From positions 124,001-188,000 of the forward strand of contig NMRA01000248.1 of assembly GCA_002633005.1 (NCBI GenBank): a stretch of 64,000 nt of DNA, written 5' to 3'. The notes below the pieces were generated by a model, which was not told where the DNA came from, ran no database searches, and was given only the letters and a program-made list of their open reading frames with translations. The position numbers were made by a program, and so were the translations under genes. This document shows positions 1 to 11,460 of the stretch, in pieces. Positions within the stretch are counted from its first letter, which is position 1. Every line of letters begins with the position of its first letter. Source of the DNA: Phoronis australis (lineage: Eukaryota > Phoronida > Phoronidae).

Positions 1-98
1 AGCATTTTCCTTGATTCCTGAAGTATTATCCAAGAAAAAAAGGCAAAAAAAAAACACGGAGAACGTGTCAAACAGATAAAAAAGTGCAGGTATATCAA

Positions 99-160
99 AG
101 ACTCGAACTCACTACCTGGCGCTTAGAGCACACGTACGTTACCACTACACCACCACGACT
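99..160 (-). repeat. tRNA-derived SINE head
   Basis: Read on the minus strand this stretch has a Pol III A-box-like TGGTGTAGTGGTAACG and, about 30 bases on, a B-box-like GAGTTCGAGTC. The same A-box-like core occurs in the SINE heads near 25.7, 26.7 and 26.9 kb. It does not fold into a convincing complete tRNA, so I call it a SINE head and not a tRNA gene. Confidence 0.55.
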
Positions 161-173
161 TAACTACACGAGT

Positions 174-1519
174 TATACTAAAAGACTTACTTGTTTATGG
201 GCCACAGCGTTTGCGCGCGAAACCTACTTCTTTTTGTAATGCTTATTACACGTTTTATATTTTGTGCCATCAATTCTTAACAAATTTGTCGTATTTGAAA
301 TAGTCTTCAAATGCCCAAAAGACCAAATCCATTTTTCGTGTTGGCAATAATGACGGGATTGCTTTGGAAACCGTTTTAAGATAAGGTTTGACAAAGAGAG
401 TATTGCGAGTTTCTGAGTGATTCACTAAGGCTTCGATTAAAATTCACATCTTACCAGCAGCTTCTGTTTTTTCATCGTCACTCAGGTTCCATATTCTTTA
501 AAAAATAAAGTAAATTTTCTTCATTGCACAGTGGAGCAGACGACGGAAACGGAGTCGTAGCGCACAGCGCCGCTGCCGGTCGCCTAGGATTTCGCGGGAG
601 ATTCTATACTTAGCCATAGTTCCGTTACGAACGCGCCGTGTTCCGAATTTGACACTTGAAATTGGATTTGAGCCCCCCCAACACTAAAACTGCATACATT
701 TAAATCTTTTTTCATCCGTATAATTTTAATTACCGGGGTTAATTAATATACTTACCATTTCCTTACGCTCTTACTGTTTTATTTTTTTTGCGGCAGCCAA
801 GGGGGGGGGGGGCGGGCCCCCTGGGCCCCCCCCTAAATCCGCCTATGCCGAGAGTGGTTCTGAGATACAGTATTTAGAATTTCGTTGACCACTTCCCGAC
901 AGAGGATGTTGAATAACGATTGACACCGTTCTACATTTAATAGTTGCCCGTCAGTGGTTTGGATATTTATAGCAAAATAAACGTGGACTTAAACCTACCA
1001 TTTTGAATAACGACCAATTTTAACAACTAATCACATCAATCAAAGAAAGTGGCTTCTCTAGACCTTGCTCTCTGTACGTGACCTTGCCTTTCGTTGGCTA
1101 GTGGAAACCATATTAGCTTGACATTAACCAATGGAAATGGCGCTTACGTAATAACATATAATCACCTACCTCAATACCAGACGGCAAGTTGAAAGAGAGT
1201 AATCCGAACTTAATAACTCAGATAATTCGCGATTTTGAGCTAGACATTCCCTCAAAGAAGGATCAGTTGCAGTTTCAGATAACTTTAACACGTGCTGTTT
1301 GCTACTAACAAGACAATCGTCATAAAAATTTTATTAAGAAGACTTCAAGTTTTGGCCTGCTGACTATTTAAGGATGCTAGACTAGACAAAGAGCGTTCTT
1401 TTCCTTTGTGCTCACTCAAAGAATAGATCTCAACTAACTGATAGGAGTCCCTTCATAACCGTCGCGCCCCCTATGACTTGGTATCGCTTTACTTATGCTA
1501 GGCTGCCGTTTTGCCACAG
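174..1519. other. No gene recognised; possible hAT-like end near 791-849
   Basis: I see no coding exon here that fits the DC-STAMP family. At 791-849 a G-run and C-run are followed by CCCCCTAAATCCGCCTATG. This resembles the right end of the hAT-like element at 46.6 kb, which ends in CCCTCTAAATCCGTCAGTG. The rest is AT-rich intron or intergenic DNA. Confidence 0.4.
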
Positions 1520-1732
1520 CTTCCACTGTAGCACCTGTCGCCATGGATACGGCTGCGTCTTGTGCTTTTGCTACCGTTGGACAACACATCACTGTCTCCC
1601 TGAATTCTGTTGCAGGTGTACATTATTTGAAAGTTCAAGTGATAGGCAAAGGGATCATTACTGAACTCCTGAACTCTTTACTCGAAAGCTTCAATCAGAA
1701 ACACACGATTGACCACCTAACCTCCAATCTCA
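1520..1732 (+). CDS. DC-STAMP-domain protein (DCST1/2-like), internal exon
   Basis: This is the most upstream recognisable exon of the DCST-like gene; the N-terminal exons are outside the window. It encodes about 70 residues, including VQVIGKGIITELLNSLLESF, which fits the extracellular segment before the last membrane helix of DCST proteins. Known members are multipass proteins needed for sperm-egg interaction in several animals; a role here is inferred from family only. The donor CTCA|GTAAGT at 1732/1733 is strong and ends in phase 1. The acceptor is less certain: CCACAG before 1520 fits, and a second AG lies at 1530-1531. The split codon joins in frame to the exon at 1862. Recognition of this exon alone is weak; the assignment rests on the downstream exons. 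Confidence 0.6.
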
Positions 1733-1861
1733 GTAAGTGAACACGATTGCGCTTTGATAAACATGTTTACCGAAACAAGTTCAAACACTAAACTCTGTAT
1801 GAAATAATACTCCTTGTGGTTCAAAGTAGCTCCTGCAGTAATTACCATGTGTTGATTGTAG

Positions 1862-2004
1862 ATTGCCTGCCGCACCCAAGTCCCGTAGAATATCATTACA
1901 TCTGGAAAATTGCTCTGATTTATGTTGCCATTTGGTTGTTAATGGCTTTAGAGGCCTACGGACTGCGACTGCGACGAGTTGTCACTGCTTTCTTTTTCAA
2001 AAAG
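1862..2004 (+). CDS. DC-STAMP-domain protein, last membrane helix exon
   Basis: It encodes a short polar stretch (CLPHPSPVEYHY), then a hydrophobic helix (IALIYVAIWLLMALEAY), then GLRLRRVVTAFFFKK. The L-[EQ]-x-Y-x-L-R-L-R-R motif right after the last helix is typical of the DC-STAMP domain in DCST1 and DCST2. The acceptor is TTGTAG|AT (phase 1) and the donor is AAAAAG|GTAGGG (phase 0). The basic motif then continues in the exon at 2530, which supports the splice choice. Confidence 0.8.
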
Positions 2005-2529
2005 GTAGGGCAAAATCTTGTACGATGAAATACTAACAAGTCTTGTACGATAGGGTACTAACAAGTCTTCCTGACGAGTTAGTCGAAGCGCAATCCTGAC
2101 AACGCATGAGAAACGAAGTCATTCAATGTGTTACCTAAATTACACACATGACTGTATCTAATTCTCCTTTGTTACAGAGATATAAAGTGCATTGTTTGAT
2201 TTACCCAGTTTTGTTCTGCTCAGTCAGTGACGGAACTCCATTTTCCATTATGTATGCCACTATTGCAATTCTGGCAGAAAAACTCGTTTAGTATTAGTTT
2301 TAGAATGATGCCATAACAATGTCGACTGATGATTAGCGCCGCTGTAGTGTACAACTGTGCGCCAAGTATCCTGCCAAAACAGAAAGGCGAGTAAATGATG
2401 CAGATTTAGAGAAAGCGCTGATGCATCTTCGAAATTAGCTGTTCATACGTAACACTAGCATGACTTGAAGTAAAACATGTAACCATCTCAAGCTCATATA
2501 TTTATGTCAATTTGTTACCTGTGTTATAG

Positions 2530-2643
2530 CGAGAAAAGAAGCGTGTTCTTTTTCTTTACAACGATATGCTGAAGAAAAGAAAAGGCTACACAAGGTTTCT
2601 AAGACACAGGGCTCGTAGACAAGCCAGGGAAAACACATTAGAG
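2530..2643 (+). CDS. DC-STAMP-domain protein, conserved REKKRVLFLYND exon
   Basis: This 38-codon exon is phase 0 at both ends and encodes REKKRVLFLYNDMLKKRK followed by an Arg-rich segment. The [KR]REKKR-x-LFLYN motif is one of the best conserved signatures of the DCST family and lies on the cytoplasmic side after the last helix. The acceptor is TTATAG|CGA and the donor is GAG|GTACAC. It has no methionine start and is found only by its motif and splice sites. Confidence 0.85.
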
Positions 2644-3339
2644 GTACACATGTAATAGTTGTGCACCTAGTATACATATATACACATACAGAAAGTGGCG
2701 TAGATGAAATGATAGCCCACGAGATATTATTCCGCGTATTGACGAAGACAGAATGTATTTATCCCATACTCTTCGAATTCTTAAATTTCTTTAATTTCTT
2801 AGGCAGTTTTTTTGAATGCTTCACCCACACTGTTCACGTGGCGGATCACAACAAGTAATGAAGCACTTTATTGTCACTCCCTGTAACTGACCTGTATCTG
2901 TGCTTCATCACTTGTTGGTGGGCCTATCTAGGTGGCCACTATATTCTCTCTGCTGATGATGGTGTTTGAATAAATGACACCGAAACATGTCAAGTCGATT
3001 TAAAAGCGTGATTGTTTTTATTAATATATGCTGCTACTTGCTATCATTGAGTCATGATATTTACTGTGAAATACTGGAAAGTAGAGCCAATCCGTATACA
3101 CCGGTAGATGCCGTAAGCAGTGCAGTCTCCTGGTGGAGTAAATTCGCGTGTACGACGCCAAATTTGACTGGGCTCGCTCCTTTGGGCTACCTAAAGCACT
3201 TACCCAAGGGACCGTTCCTGAAAAGCAGTTTTACTACTCTAAAAAGTATAAACTTTCTCCGATGAAAATTCCGATGCACCGTGATCAGGTTTGTAATTTT
3301 AGGTCTCGCTGGTTTTTATCTGGGTCATAATAAATGGGT

Positions 3340-3497
3340 CAATTGACCTATCGCAAGCTCCGCCCCCTTGCGAAATGTCGACAAACAAACAATAAGTTTT
3401 ACCCGGCAACGTGTTGTTTGTCGGGTAAAATGGCGGCTTGGAAACGAAGAAGGCTGCGTTCTGATTGGTCACTTAAGCCGTCCTGGCGATAATCAAT
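3340..3497. mobile_element. MITE, CAATTGACCTATCGC family (copy 1)
   Basis: It begins CAATTGACCTATCGCAAGCTC and has a weathered right end (GGCGATAATCAATAG). Inside is an imperfect palindrome, TTTTACCCGG...CGGGTAAAA. It is inverted relative to copies at 45082, 59874 and 61037, which share the internal sequence and the terminal repeat. It lies in the DCST-like intron. No coding capacity. Confidence 0.7.
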
Positions 3498-4284
3498 AGC
3501 GGATTTGCAGCGCAAACGAACTACGCATTGCGCATGTGCGAGTTACTTCCTGCGCGAAGGCTCATGGGATAGCTTGTGGTCAGGCGTGTCTTGAGCACGC
3601 TTGATAGTGTGTGAATTTGGAGTGATTTGCAAACTAAAAACCATGTTTCATTTTTTGCTTTATAATACCAAGCAAGTCCTCTCTCTCGTTTGTAAACACA
3701 GCGTAGCTATGATCAGTGACCGTGTGACCGAGGGCACGACTGTCGTCATGTTCAGTATTGGGGCTATCGGCGATGATTTCGAAATCTCCTCCGGTTTCAG
3801 ACAAGTTGAGAGTTCTTGGGTTGCTTAACTTTGGTAGCTTTCGCCGTGGATATGCTAGAGACGTTAATTTTAGGAGGAAACTCCGTCGGAATGTTGTTCT
3901 CATACGTCTTTTTTCCACCACGAAAATGTTCGCTGCACACACGATGGCCCCTAGGCAATTATATCGCACTGGATGCCGCAGGCATTCACGGGGGTGAGGT
4001 ATAAAAAGTTACTCATTTCAAAATACAGCAAATAAAATCAAGTGAACCATACATATAGGAACACGGAGTTATAATTAACACATAACACGACTCTGGATAC
4101 AATTTAGTCAGCAAAACTTGAACAAATCGATGAAAATCTGTCGCGGTTTCCTCGAGTTTCTGTCAGTTACCGGGTGTCATTGTGAGGAAGTTACGTGAAA
4201 TTACGCTTGTTGACGAATAAAAATGTCCAAGGGACACACATCTTACAAGTTTCACCCGATACCTTCTCATGCTATTTTAAAAGT

Positions 4285-4788
4285 GTCACGCGCTAGCGTC
4301 ACGCGCTAGCGTCACGCGCTAGCGTCACGCGCTAGCGTCACGCGCTAGCGTCACGCGCTAGCGTCACGCGCTAGCGTCACGCGCTAGCGTCACGCGCTAG
4401 CGTCACGCGCTAGCGTCACGCGCTAGCGTCACGCGCTAGCGTCACGCGCTAGCGTCACGCGCTAGCGTCACGCGCTAGCGTCACGCGCTAGCGTCACGCG
4501 CTAGCGTCACGCGCTAGCGTCACGCGCTAGCGTCACGCGCTAGCGTCACGCGCTAGCGTCACGCGCTAGCGTCACGCGCTAGCGTCACGCGCTAGCGTCA
4601 CGCGCTAGCGTCACGCGCTAGCGTCACGCGCTAGCGTCACGCGCTAGCGTCACGCGCTAGCGTCACGCGCTAGCGTCACGCGCTAGCGTCACGCGCTAGC
4701 GTCACGCGCTAGCGTCACGCGCTAGCGTCACGCGCTAGCGTCACGCGCTAGCGTCACGCGCTAACGTCACGCGCTAACGTCACGCGCT
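4285..4788. repeat. 13-bp tandem array (GTCACGCGCTAGC), about 39 units
   Basis: The unit GTCACGCGCTAGC is repeated 36 times with no difference that I can see. Two units follow with G to A at position 12 (GTCACGCGCTAAC), then a broken unit. Across each junction GCTAGCG-TCACG-CGCTAGC forms 7-bp inverted arms, so each strand can make serial small hairpins. The unit is very CpG-rich in an AT-rich background and carries an NheI-type palindrome. It sits in the intron between DCST-like exons 2530-2643 and 5837-6022. Confidence 0.97.
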
Positions 4789-5836
4789 TCGCTCAGTCTC
4801 GCGTTAACCTTTGCCTAACTCACGTGATTCAGTTGACATGCTTTGTGGTTATCGGCACGCGGTGATAAAATTAATGGCAACCAAAAAAGTGGAGTTGTAG
4901 TTCTTCGCCAAAGTCAACTTAATTCTCACAACTAAGCTTCATCAAAGATATGTAGAGAAGAAGAAAGGACCAATGATGAAAGTAAGCGTTTTTTTAAATG
5001 ATAGTTTTAAGTGTAGAATGTATTTTTGACTAGGTGAAAACTCGAAATCGGTAACCCTGGGTCACGGCCCGTTTAAAATACACTGAAGTAACGACATGAG
5101 TACAGAAAGCGAATGGAAGTATTGTAGCCTCTGTATGGCCAACGCAGTGGCTACGTGTTGCCTACTAGATGGCCCGCGTTGGTTTGAATGCGCTAAATCT
5201 CCCCTTACTCCCAGCTCTCCAAATGTTGTTTATCCATTTTTCACGAAGTTCTTGGTTTGCTTGCCGTGGAACACATAAAAACTCAGATTTTTATCTCTCT
5301 TGTTGTTTTTGAAGCGGCCAAGAACACAACAAGTGTATCCGCCGTAAGTTTTCTTCGCGCTCATACCGCGTATTATGCTTGTTACTATGGCCGCTTTTGG
5401 AATCCTGACCACAGCACCCACAATGCACCATTTTAACCTAATTTCATTATGGCGTCGCTGCAAATCCGCTATTGCCTAGCACGTAGCGTCTCCAACAAAA
5501 TGAGGGAATATCTAATGCAAATCAAACAAATACGTAGGTATAATTCAAATCAAACGAAAACCTTTTGTTATAGATGCATACAGTGTATTTTTACACCGTA
5601 TACATGAATCGCATTGATGTTGGAGGTATCTATTTCGTACGGGTACGCTTGGAATCTATTTTCCGGTATCGATTTTTAAACTGTCTTGTAATTCTACATT
5701 TTCCGGAGATAAACAAATTCCCGCTCTTTGTCACATTTTCAATTATTCTGTATTGCCTCTTCTTCACTATCCACGTATATCTGTAAATTAATATGTACAC
5801 ACATTTGAAAATCTTACCTCTCCTTGCTCCCTCCAG
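4789..5836. other. DCST-like intron, nothing further recognised
   Basis: AT-rich intron remainder between the tandem array and the acceptor CTCCAG at 5836. Short open frames here have no family features and no splice support. Confidence 0.5.
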
Positions 5837-6022
5837 AGAAATGCTGACGTCATCAGCACTTTAATGACCACCTTTCCAAGCAAGTTTGGTTGGTTGAAGA
5901 AGCTTGGGTTCGGAAAGGAGCCCTGCTTGATTTGCGATGAATCACAAACGAAGGAGTCGCATCTCTGCCCCACGCCTGAATGTCACGCGGTCTATTGCAA
6001 GGAATGCTGGCGAGATCTCAAG
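5837..6022 (+). CDS. DC-STAMP-domain protein, RING-like zinc-finger exon
   Basis: This phase-0 exon (CCTCCAG|AGA to AAG|GTGACG) encodes a linker and the first six cysteines of the C-terminal RING-like finger: KEPCLICDE, then LCPTPECHAVYCKECW. Together with the next exon the spacing is C-x2-C-x10-C-x4-C-x4-C-x2-C-x7-C-x2-C. This C4C4 finger at the extreme C-terminus is characteristic of DCST1/DCST2-type proteins (SPE-42 and Sneaky relatives). The phrase CPTPxCxAVYCxxCW is close to the family consensus. I cannot decide between DCST1 and DCST2 orthology from the fragment. Confidence 0.88.
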
Positions 6023-6520
6023 GTGACGCGTTTCGATTTTGGTCAATAACCATTGTAAAATTGGTCTCATTTTGTCAATTATTGAAAATAGTTGCGATTT
6101 CTGGACTTGGAAAGAAATGAACCTGGAATTTATAAGAATGGTCTGAAGAAATAGCGAACCATAAGCCCTTCCTGAGCCTAGAGATCACTTTAAACTAAGT
6201 AAGGGAAAAAGGAAGTCCAATCTTATAGCGGTAAGCGGCTCAAATCAAAATTTGACGGAAAGCACCGGTTTAATGGCACTTTAAACTTATACTTAAGGCC
6301 ACAGAGAATGAAGGTGAAAGATAACAAAAAAGACACAGTAGTCAAACATCACATTCTCTGGGATTACATGTATGTCTTTGCTCGCAGACTTTATAAATGG
6401 TATGCTGTCCACTTTCTCGTTGAATTCTTGTTTTGCCTTCACGTGTAAATCTAACTGTCCAATATCGTTTAGTCACCATGTGATCGTGTTTGCTGAAATG
6501 GCTTGATAATTTCTTTACAG

Positions 6521-6862
6521 CACCGTTGTTTCGTTTGCACTGACGAGGTATTCAGCAGCGACACCGACATGCAGACTGCAAGTTCGTCAGGCTCAACAGC
6601 ACTTTCAGACTTAAGCCAAGGCGACTACGAATACCGGACGAATTACAAATATGGAAGTCGCACGAGAGATTCAGTTGCTTCGGGCTATTCAATGGGCACT
6701 GTGGAGTCCTCAGACTCGTCTGATTATACGTACGAATATCCCGATTACCCAAATGCGAACTTAATCGGGGCTCAACAGAGAGACACCGAGAACTCGTATG
6801 CAGATTATGATTACGAGATGGACATAAAGTACAAACCAACGACAAAGTATAGCCGCGACTAA
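6521..6862 (+). CDS. DC-STAMP-domain protein, last exon with Tyr-rich tail
   Basis: The exon starts at TTTACAG|CAC in phase 0 and completes the RING-like finger with HRCFVC. About 105 residues follow, to the stop TAA at 6860-6862. The tail is low in hydrophobic residues and rich in Tyr, Ser, Asp and Glu (for example DYEYRTNYKY and SYADYDYEMD), with about 14 tyrosines in its last 80 residues. I do not know a matching extension from the family. It is likely disordered and cytoplasmic, and could carry tyrosine phosphorylation or sulfation sites; that is inference. Confidence 0.85.
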   Translation, partial: HRCFVCTDEVFSSDTDMQTASSSGSTALSDLSQGDYEYRTNYKYGSRTRDSVASGYSMGTVESSDSSDYTYEYPDYPNANLIGAQQRDTENSYADYDYEMDIKYKPTTKYSRD

Positions 6863-7083
6863 ATGCTGAAGACAATACATTGTCAGCACTGCATGTAGGC
6901 GTATTTAGGCCCATGTACCTAAATGTGAAAGTTTGCCTATAGACTGAATTCTGCGCATATGCCTATGTGCGAAACCAGTCCAGAAAAAAGAGCGAACTCT
7001 AAATACTCTGTCAGTGAAACTCGATTTATCATAACAAAATGGTCGATGGTGACTCGTATTCAAACTTTAAAATTAATTATTAG

Positions 7084-7089
7084 AATAAA
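7084..7089 (+). promoter_or_regulatory. Candidate polyadenylation signal AATAAA
   Basis: AATAAA lies about 220 bases after the DCST-like stop codon, in AT-rich DNA. Such hexamers are common by chance in this composition. Confidence 0.3.
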
Positions 7090-7099
7090 AACATTAAAA

Positions 7100-8426
7100 A
7101 TTGGTAAAATTAACATGACAGCAGTTAGTTTACGTCGTGATAATATATAAGATACCAGTATGCGCTTAAAAGTGAACCTTAGGCGCATGAGCCTATATAT
7201 GGAACACTTGAGGAAATGTTTTCGTTGAGAAAACGCGTTAATCGGCTATAGGCAAATGGACCCAAATACGCACATATATGCAGTAGACGAGGTGACAGAA
7301 AACGAAATTGACATGTACAACGTTGTTATCGATTATTTATTTCTAACCTTTAAACAGTTTTCCTGTGCGTATTGTAGGTGCGTCCTGGAGGGGGAGGGGG
7401 GAAGGGGGGTGACCGAAAGCTGGACAAATGAGGGGTAGGTACAAGCCAAAACTGCACAGCAGACGCTCTTTCAGAAACGGGAGGAGGGTGCTTATGAAAA
7501 CTCCAATGAAAAAGTTAATTAACGAAGTGAAAACAAAAGGTAGTCAAAAAACATCAGCTCTAAATCTGGAGGCTATTTTGATTTACATGTAAAACATCTA
7601 CCAAAGATTTTAAAGTTGGTATAAAGTTTTCTTATTCAGTTATTTTCTGAACTTGTGAAAAGTAGTTAATACTGTTCGAAACTAAGCTCAATAAGTCGAC
7701 TTTGCACTGTGGGATATCTATTTGTGCCGAGCATAGCCTCGCAAGCTCTCTCTATGCCCAAATGCACACGTATAATCTGAATAGGAAAAAATTGAGGACC
7801 CAACTTTACTGCCAATCACTCGCCGTAACCAACCTCTCTTAGTTTGTCATTTCCTTGAATTCCCATTTTGAAAAACAAGACGACTTGTCAGATTTATCAA
7901 TTGCCTTATTTCTTTCTAGTTTTAAGACACGAACTATTATCTTAAGAATCTCGTTGTACTAACTCCACTTGTATTTACCCCCCCCCCTCCCCACCAAAGT
8001 TACCTTACAAGACCACACAACGTGCCCAACTTTCCCCACATTTGCCGACAGTAGCATTCATACCATCAAATTCATTGAACTTGTGACGACATCGTACACT
8101 GAACGTAGCATGTGATAGCCACAAAAAGAAGTCCATTTGTTGTAATCTGTCAACTGCGGGCAGTGTATTGGTTATTGATGTGAAAAATAGATGGCGCAGG
8201 TGTGGGAATAAAGATGGCAGCCACCAGACAACATGACTGAACTGTGTGATATCCTGTGTGGTTTGTTTACACAGACGCACACAACATTATACTGTGCATG
8301 CCATTCCAGGCCATCCTGTCGTACTGTTTCTTCCAACCGAGTGAAACTTCTCCTCTTCACGTCGACCGTCCTCCAATACCACAGAACAACGATCTTTCCC
8401 TAGACAGTGACCACCGTCTGTAGCTG
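7100..8426. other. Intergenic, no feature recognised
   Basis: Contains G-rich (7387-7410) and C-rich (7979-7993) runs and short open frames without recognisable motifs. No splice-supported exon is seen. Confidence 0.45.
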
Positions 8427-8430
8427 TTAG

Positions 8431-8777
8431 AGACGGTGTAGCTCCTGTAGGAGCTTCATACGCCGGTAGGTTGTAGGCAAGTTATGCCTCACACTGACTA
8501 AAACCTCAAAGTCATGTTGTTATAAATACCTTTTGTGTAGAGAGAGACACCTGTGGAAGTCGTTGATGTATTTTATTTCTTCCAACTCGTCGAAATACTC
8601 CCAATATCAAACGTTTTTCTTCGAGCGGGAATATTTCGTTGAGTTGGAAGGAATTAAAAACATCGACGGCCTCCTGAGGCATATGAAATAAGGTGACTTT
8701 GATGTTTTAGTCAATGTGAGGCATAATTCGACGAAAAGCTTCCGGCGTACGAAGTTCCTATAGGAGCTACACCGTCT
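8431..8777. mobile_element. Foldback/hairpin element, 347 bp, flanked by TTAG
   Basis: The left end AGACGGTGTAGCTCCTGTAG and the right end CTATAGGAGCTACACCGTCT are inverted copies. Pairing continues inward through TTATGCCTCACACTGAC / GTCAATGTGAGGCATAA and TTCTTCCAACTC / GAGTTGGAAGGA to a small centre, so almost the whole element is one imperfect hairpin. TTAG stands immediately outside both ends (8427-8430 and 8778-8781), consistent with a 3-4 bp target duplication as made by Harbinger-like or similar transposases. No coding sequence: a non-autonomous hairpin MITE. Confidence 0.85.
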
Positions 8778-8781
8778 TTAG

Positions 8782-11317
8782 TCGGCTTTCCTTTAAATAA
8801 TCTCCAATTTCTTAAACGTCCTCACATCAAAATCTTCTCGCACTGGGGACATTCCTCGTATCAACTCTGTGTGGTGAAATCCGCTCTTGGCTGCTGCAAT
8901 CCTTCCTCTGGACTTTACTTTCTACCTGAGGAAACACTAATCTGCAAACCACTGATGGTTTCCTCTTTCGAGTTTCAAAGTATCAGAAAAGCTCTACCGC
9001 ACTTTAAATTCTTTCCATATCGATCGCCTTGGTAGGTTCACAGTGGAAGATATGTTCTTAACGCCCAATCTAGTGAAACATGGACACATGCTGAACCGTT
9101 CGGTCACCCATCTACTTTCCATATTCGCTGTTGCTGTAATACATGTAGGTACACAGATTAATGCCGGGAAAAGTCCAAATCTCGACAAAAATCTCCTGAA
9201 AACACCCAGGTAATCTGCGCGTCCCAATGTTAAGCAGATTCAGTCTAGTCAGAAACAAAAAGAGGAGCTTTATTCAATATAACCACCCATTGATTAAGTG
9301 ATTATAGAGTCATATCTGACATTGATAACGCCTGTAGCTAAACAAATGTATTATGGATAATGCAATGGAAATAATTAAAGGTAGACATTTCCTTGAACGT
9401 TTGTGTCGATAGATGACATCGCACGCAGAAGTGTACATTTTGTCGCGGTGCCTGTTCAATCATTGAACCGTGTCTGCATGGATATGAGTCCGTAAGCCGT
9501 ATTTTGTGTCTGCGGGCACGAGATTACAGGCCCATGATCCGTGTTTATATATGGTACTATGCAATTCAGGTAGCCTTCATGACGTTTCCCTATGTGTGCA
9601 GGCAGGCCGACGGTTACTGTAGCCTTTGTGCCTCCAGCTTCTAGGCACCTTTCATAAACAACACCATCAGCACTCATCCACAGTGTGTGGTTTCAACCGC
9701 CTCTTCCAATTCTTTCGCTGGTGGATCTAGGATTTTGTTAGAAGAGGGGGCAACCACAACTATCAAAGGAAAATGTCCGCGTAAAATATAAAAGGGCAGG
9801 CTGACGACGTTGGTCGCATTCATGTAGGCGCTTGAACCCCCCTAAGTACCGTACAACCGGCCGTACTCGCAGCTAAAACCGCAGTTTGCTATTTTTATTG
9901 CCATTCGGTTCATTAAAAGGATATCAAACCCTGTTTTGTCCATTTAACAGGTATTAAAGAGTACTTTCCCCCCAATATCCGAAACAAAATAATTCTCAGT
10001 AACCTCTACAGCCCTCAAAAAGTTTGGAGTAGAATGGAAAACTACGTCAAAGTCTACTATACGGGCAAGCGTGACCTATGCTTTTAGCGAATTACTTGGC
10101 AACTGTGGGGAATGACCATCCATCAAGAACGAACCATAATTTGCGACATCTGTGACATAAGTTTTTAGTTGATTCCTGCTGGAATCTTTTTCGCCAATGA
10201 TGCTTTAGCAGCTGACAGAACGAAGATTGGCTGAAATACAAAACAGGGTTTAGTGGTTTGTGAAGATAATCGTTAAACACGACTACGGTTCATGCTCGAC
10301 TTTACGTCAACTTCAATATTTCCTTCATTTCAAGGCAGGGGGTTCCACTCGCAGTCGGTCACGTGTCTACAACCGTCTTAGTTGTGACGGGCATTTGATA
10401 TAACATGACCCCATATGGATATTCCTTCGTCATCTCTCGATAAGAGTGCGATGCATATGATTCCGCTGTATTAAAGTGTTTATACTGGCGCAATGACAGG
10501 ACGCAGCTACTTCTTTCAAGAGGCTTTGAAAAAATTTTGCGACTATGGAATGCCTTTGCAGGCCTGTCTCCGTTCGTCACCACAAATAAACTGGACTATT
10601 AAAGAGAATATGAGTATTCTTTTAGACGAGCACTTAACAGTGAGTACTAAGTTGCCGTCACAATGGTGATACGTGATGATGTCTAAAATAGAAAGCTTAT
10701 CTTTTCCAGCCAATCAAATAATATTTGGATATCATTCGCTAGGTTATGATAGCGCTTATTAAATGTAATTTAGTTCAATTCAGATTCTGTGACCATTATG
10801 AACACAATTACGTCGACAAACAACCGATAGGCAATATATTTTAATTCCGATGACCGATGATATATTTACAGTTGTAATCGAATACAAAGGATCTCTTTGT
10901 TTTCCAACTGTATACGCAAGGGTAACGAAGGGAACAGCAATTTCGTAGACGAGATGGGGTCTTCAGTTATAACCCTATAACAGCAATAATACTCAACACT
11001 GAATTTTACTATTTGCGGATTCAGTTGAAGAGATCAAAGTAGTTCAATCAGTCACGACATTTGCCCTTCTTGTCTATTACCTGTAATCGCATTTTAACTT
11101 TGGAAAGGCCACGTAATAATTCCACTGCACGATATCAGTTTTATGTTTTGTAATCACAGCTTTACTGATTTTGACGGCAGAGTTAGCACAGGATTTTGAG
11201 TACCTCAACTTTCAGCGTTTTCGGTTCTACACAACCATTTTTTTCTTTCATGCTTTGTTTGATAATCGTCGTGTTTTTAATAATGAATAATTACACTACA
11301 GCACACATCACGAATTT
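8782..11317. other. Intergenic, mostly unassigned
   Basis: No coding exon recognised on either strand. At 9720-9757 the phrase GTGGATCTAGGATTTTG followed by GAGGGGGCAA resembles the left end of the hAT-like element at 46.6 kb and is probably a decayed copy. Confidence 0.45.
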
Positions 11318-11407
11318 TTGGCCGACCGGTCGGAAATTGGTCGACGACCGGCCGTCGACCGGTCGGCAAATTAGCCGACCGGTCGGCTAAAAATTAGCCG
11401 ACCGGCA
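11318..11407. repeat. Cluster of GCCGACCGGTCGGC palindromes
   Basis: The perfect 14-bp palindrome GCCGACCGGTCGGC or close variants occurs at least four times in 90 bases, separated by AAATT-type spacers. Related GCCGACC words continue to 11460, where the assembly gap begins. GC content is far above the surroundings. Confidence 0.85.
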
Positions 11408-11460
11408 GCCGCCCGCAGTGCCGACTCATAAGGCGACCCCACAGCCGACCCTTCAGCCGA

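Noticed and set aside
2987-3265. 92-codon plus-strand frame as a further DCST-like exon.
   Set aside because: The exon at 2643 joins 5837 in phase 0 and gives the expected family order, leaving no place for it.
4285-4788. CRISPR-like array.
   Set aside because: Units are contiguous without spacers and the DNA is eukaryotic; it is a simple minisatellite.
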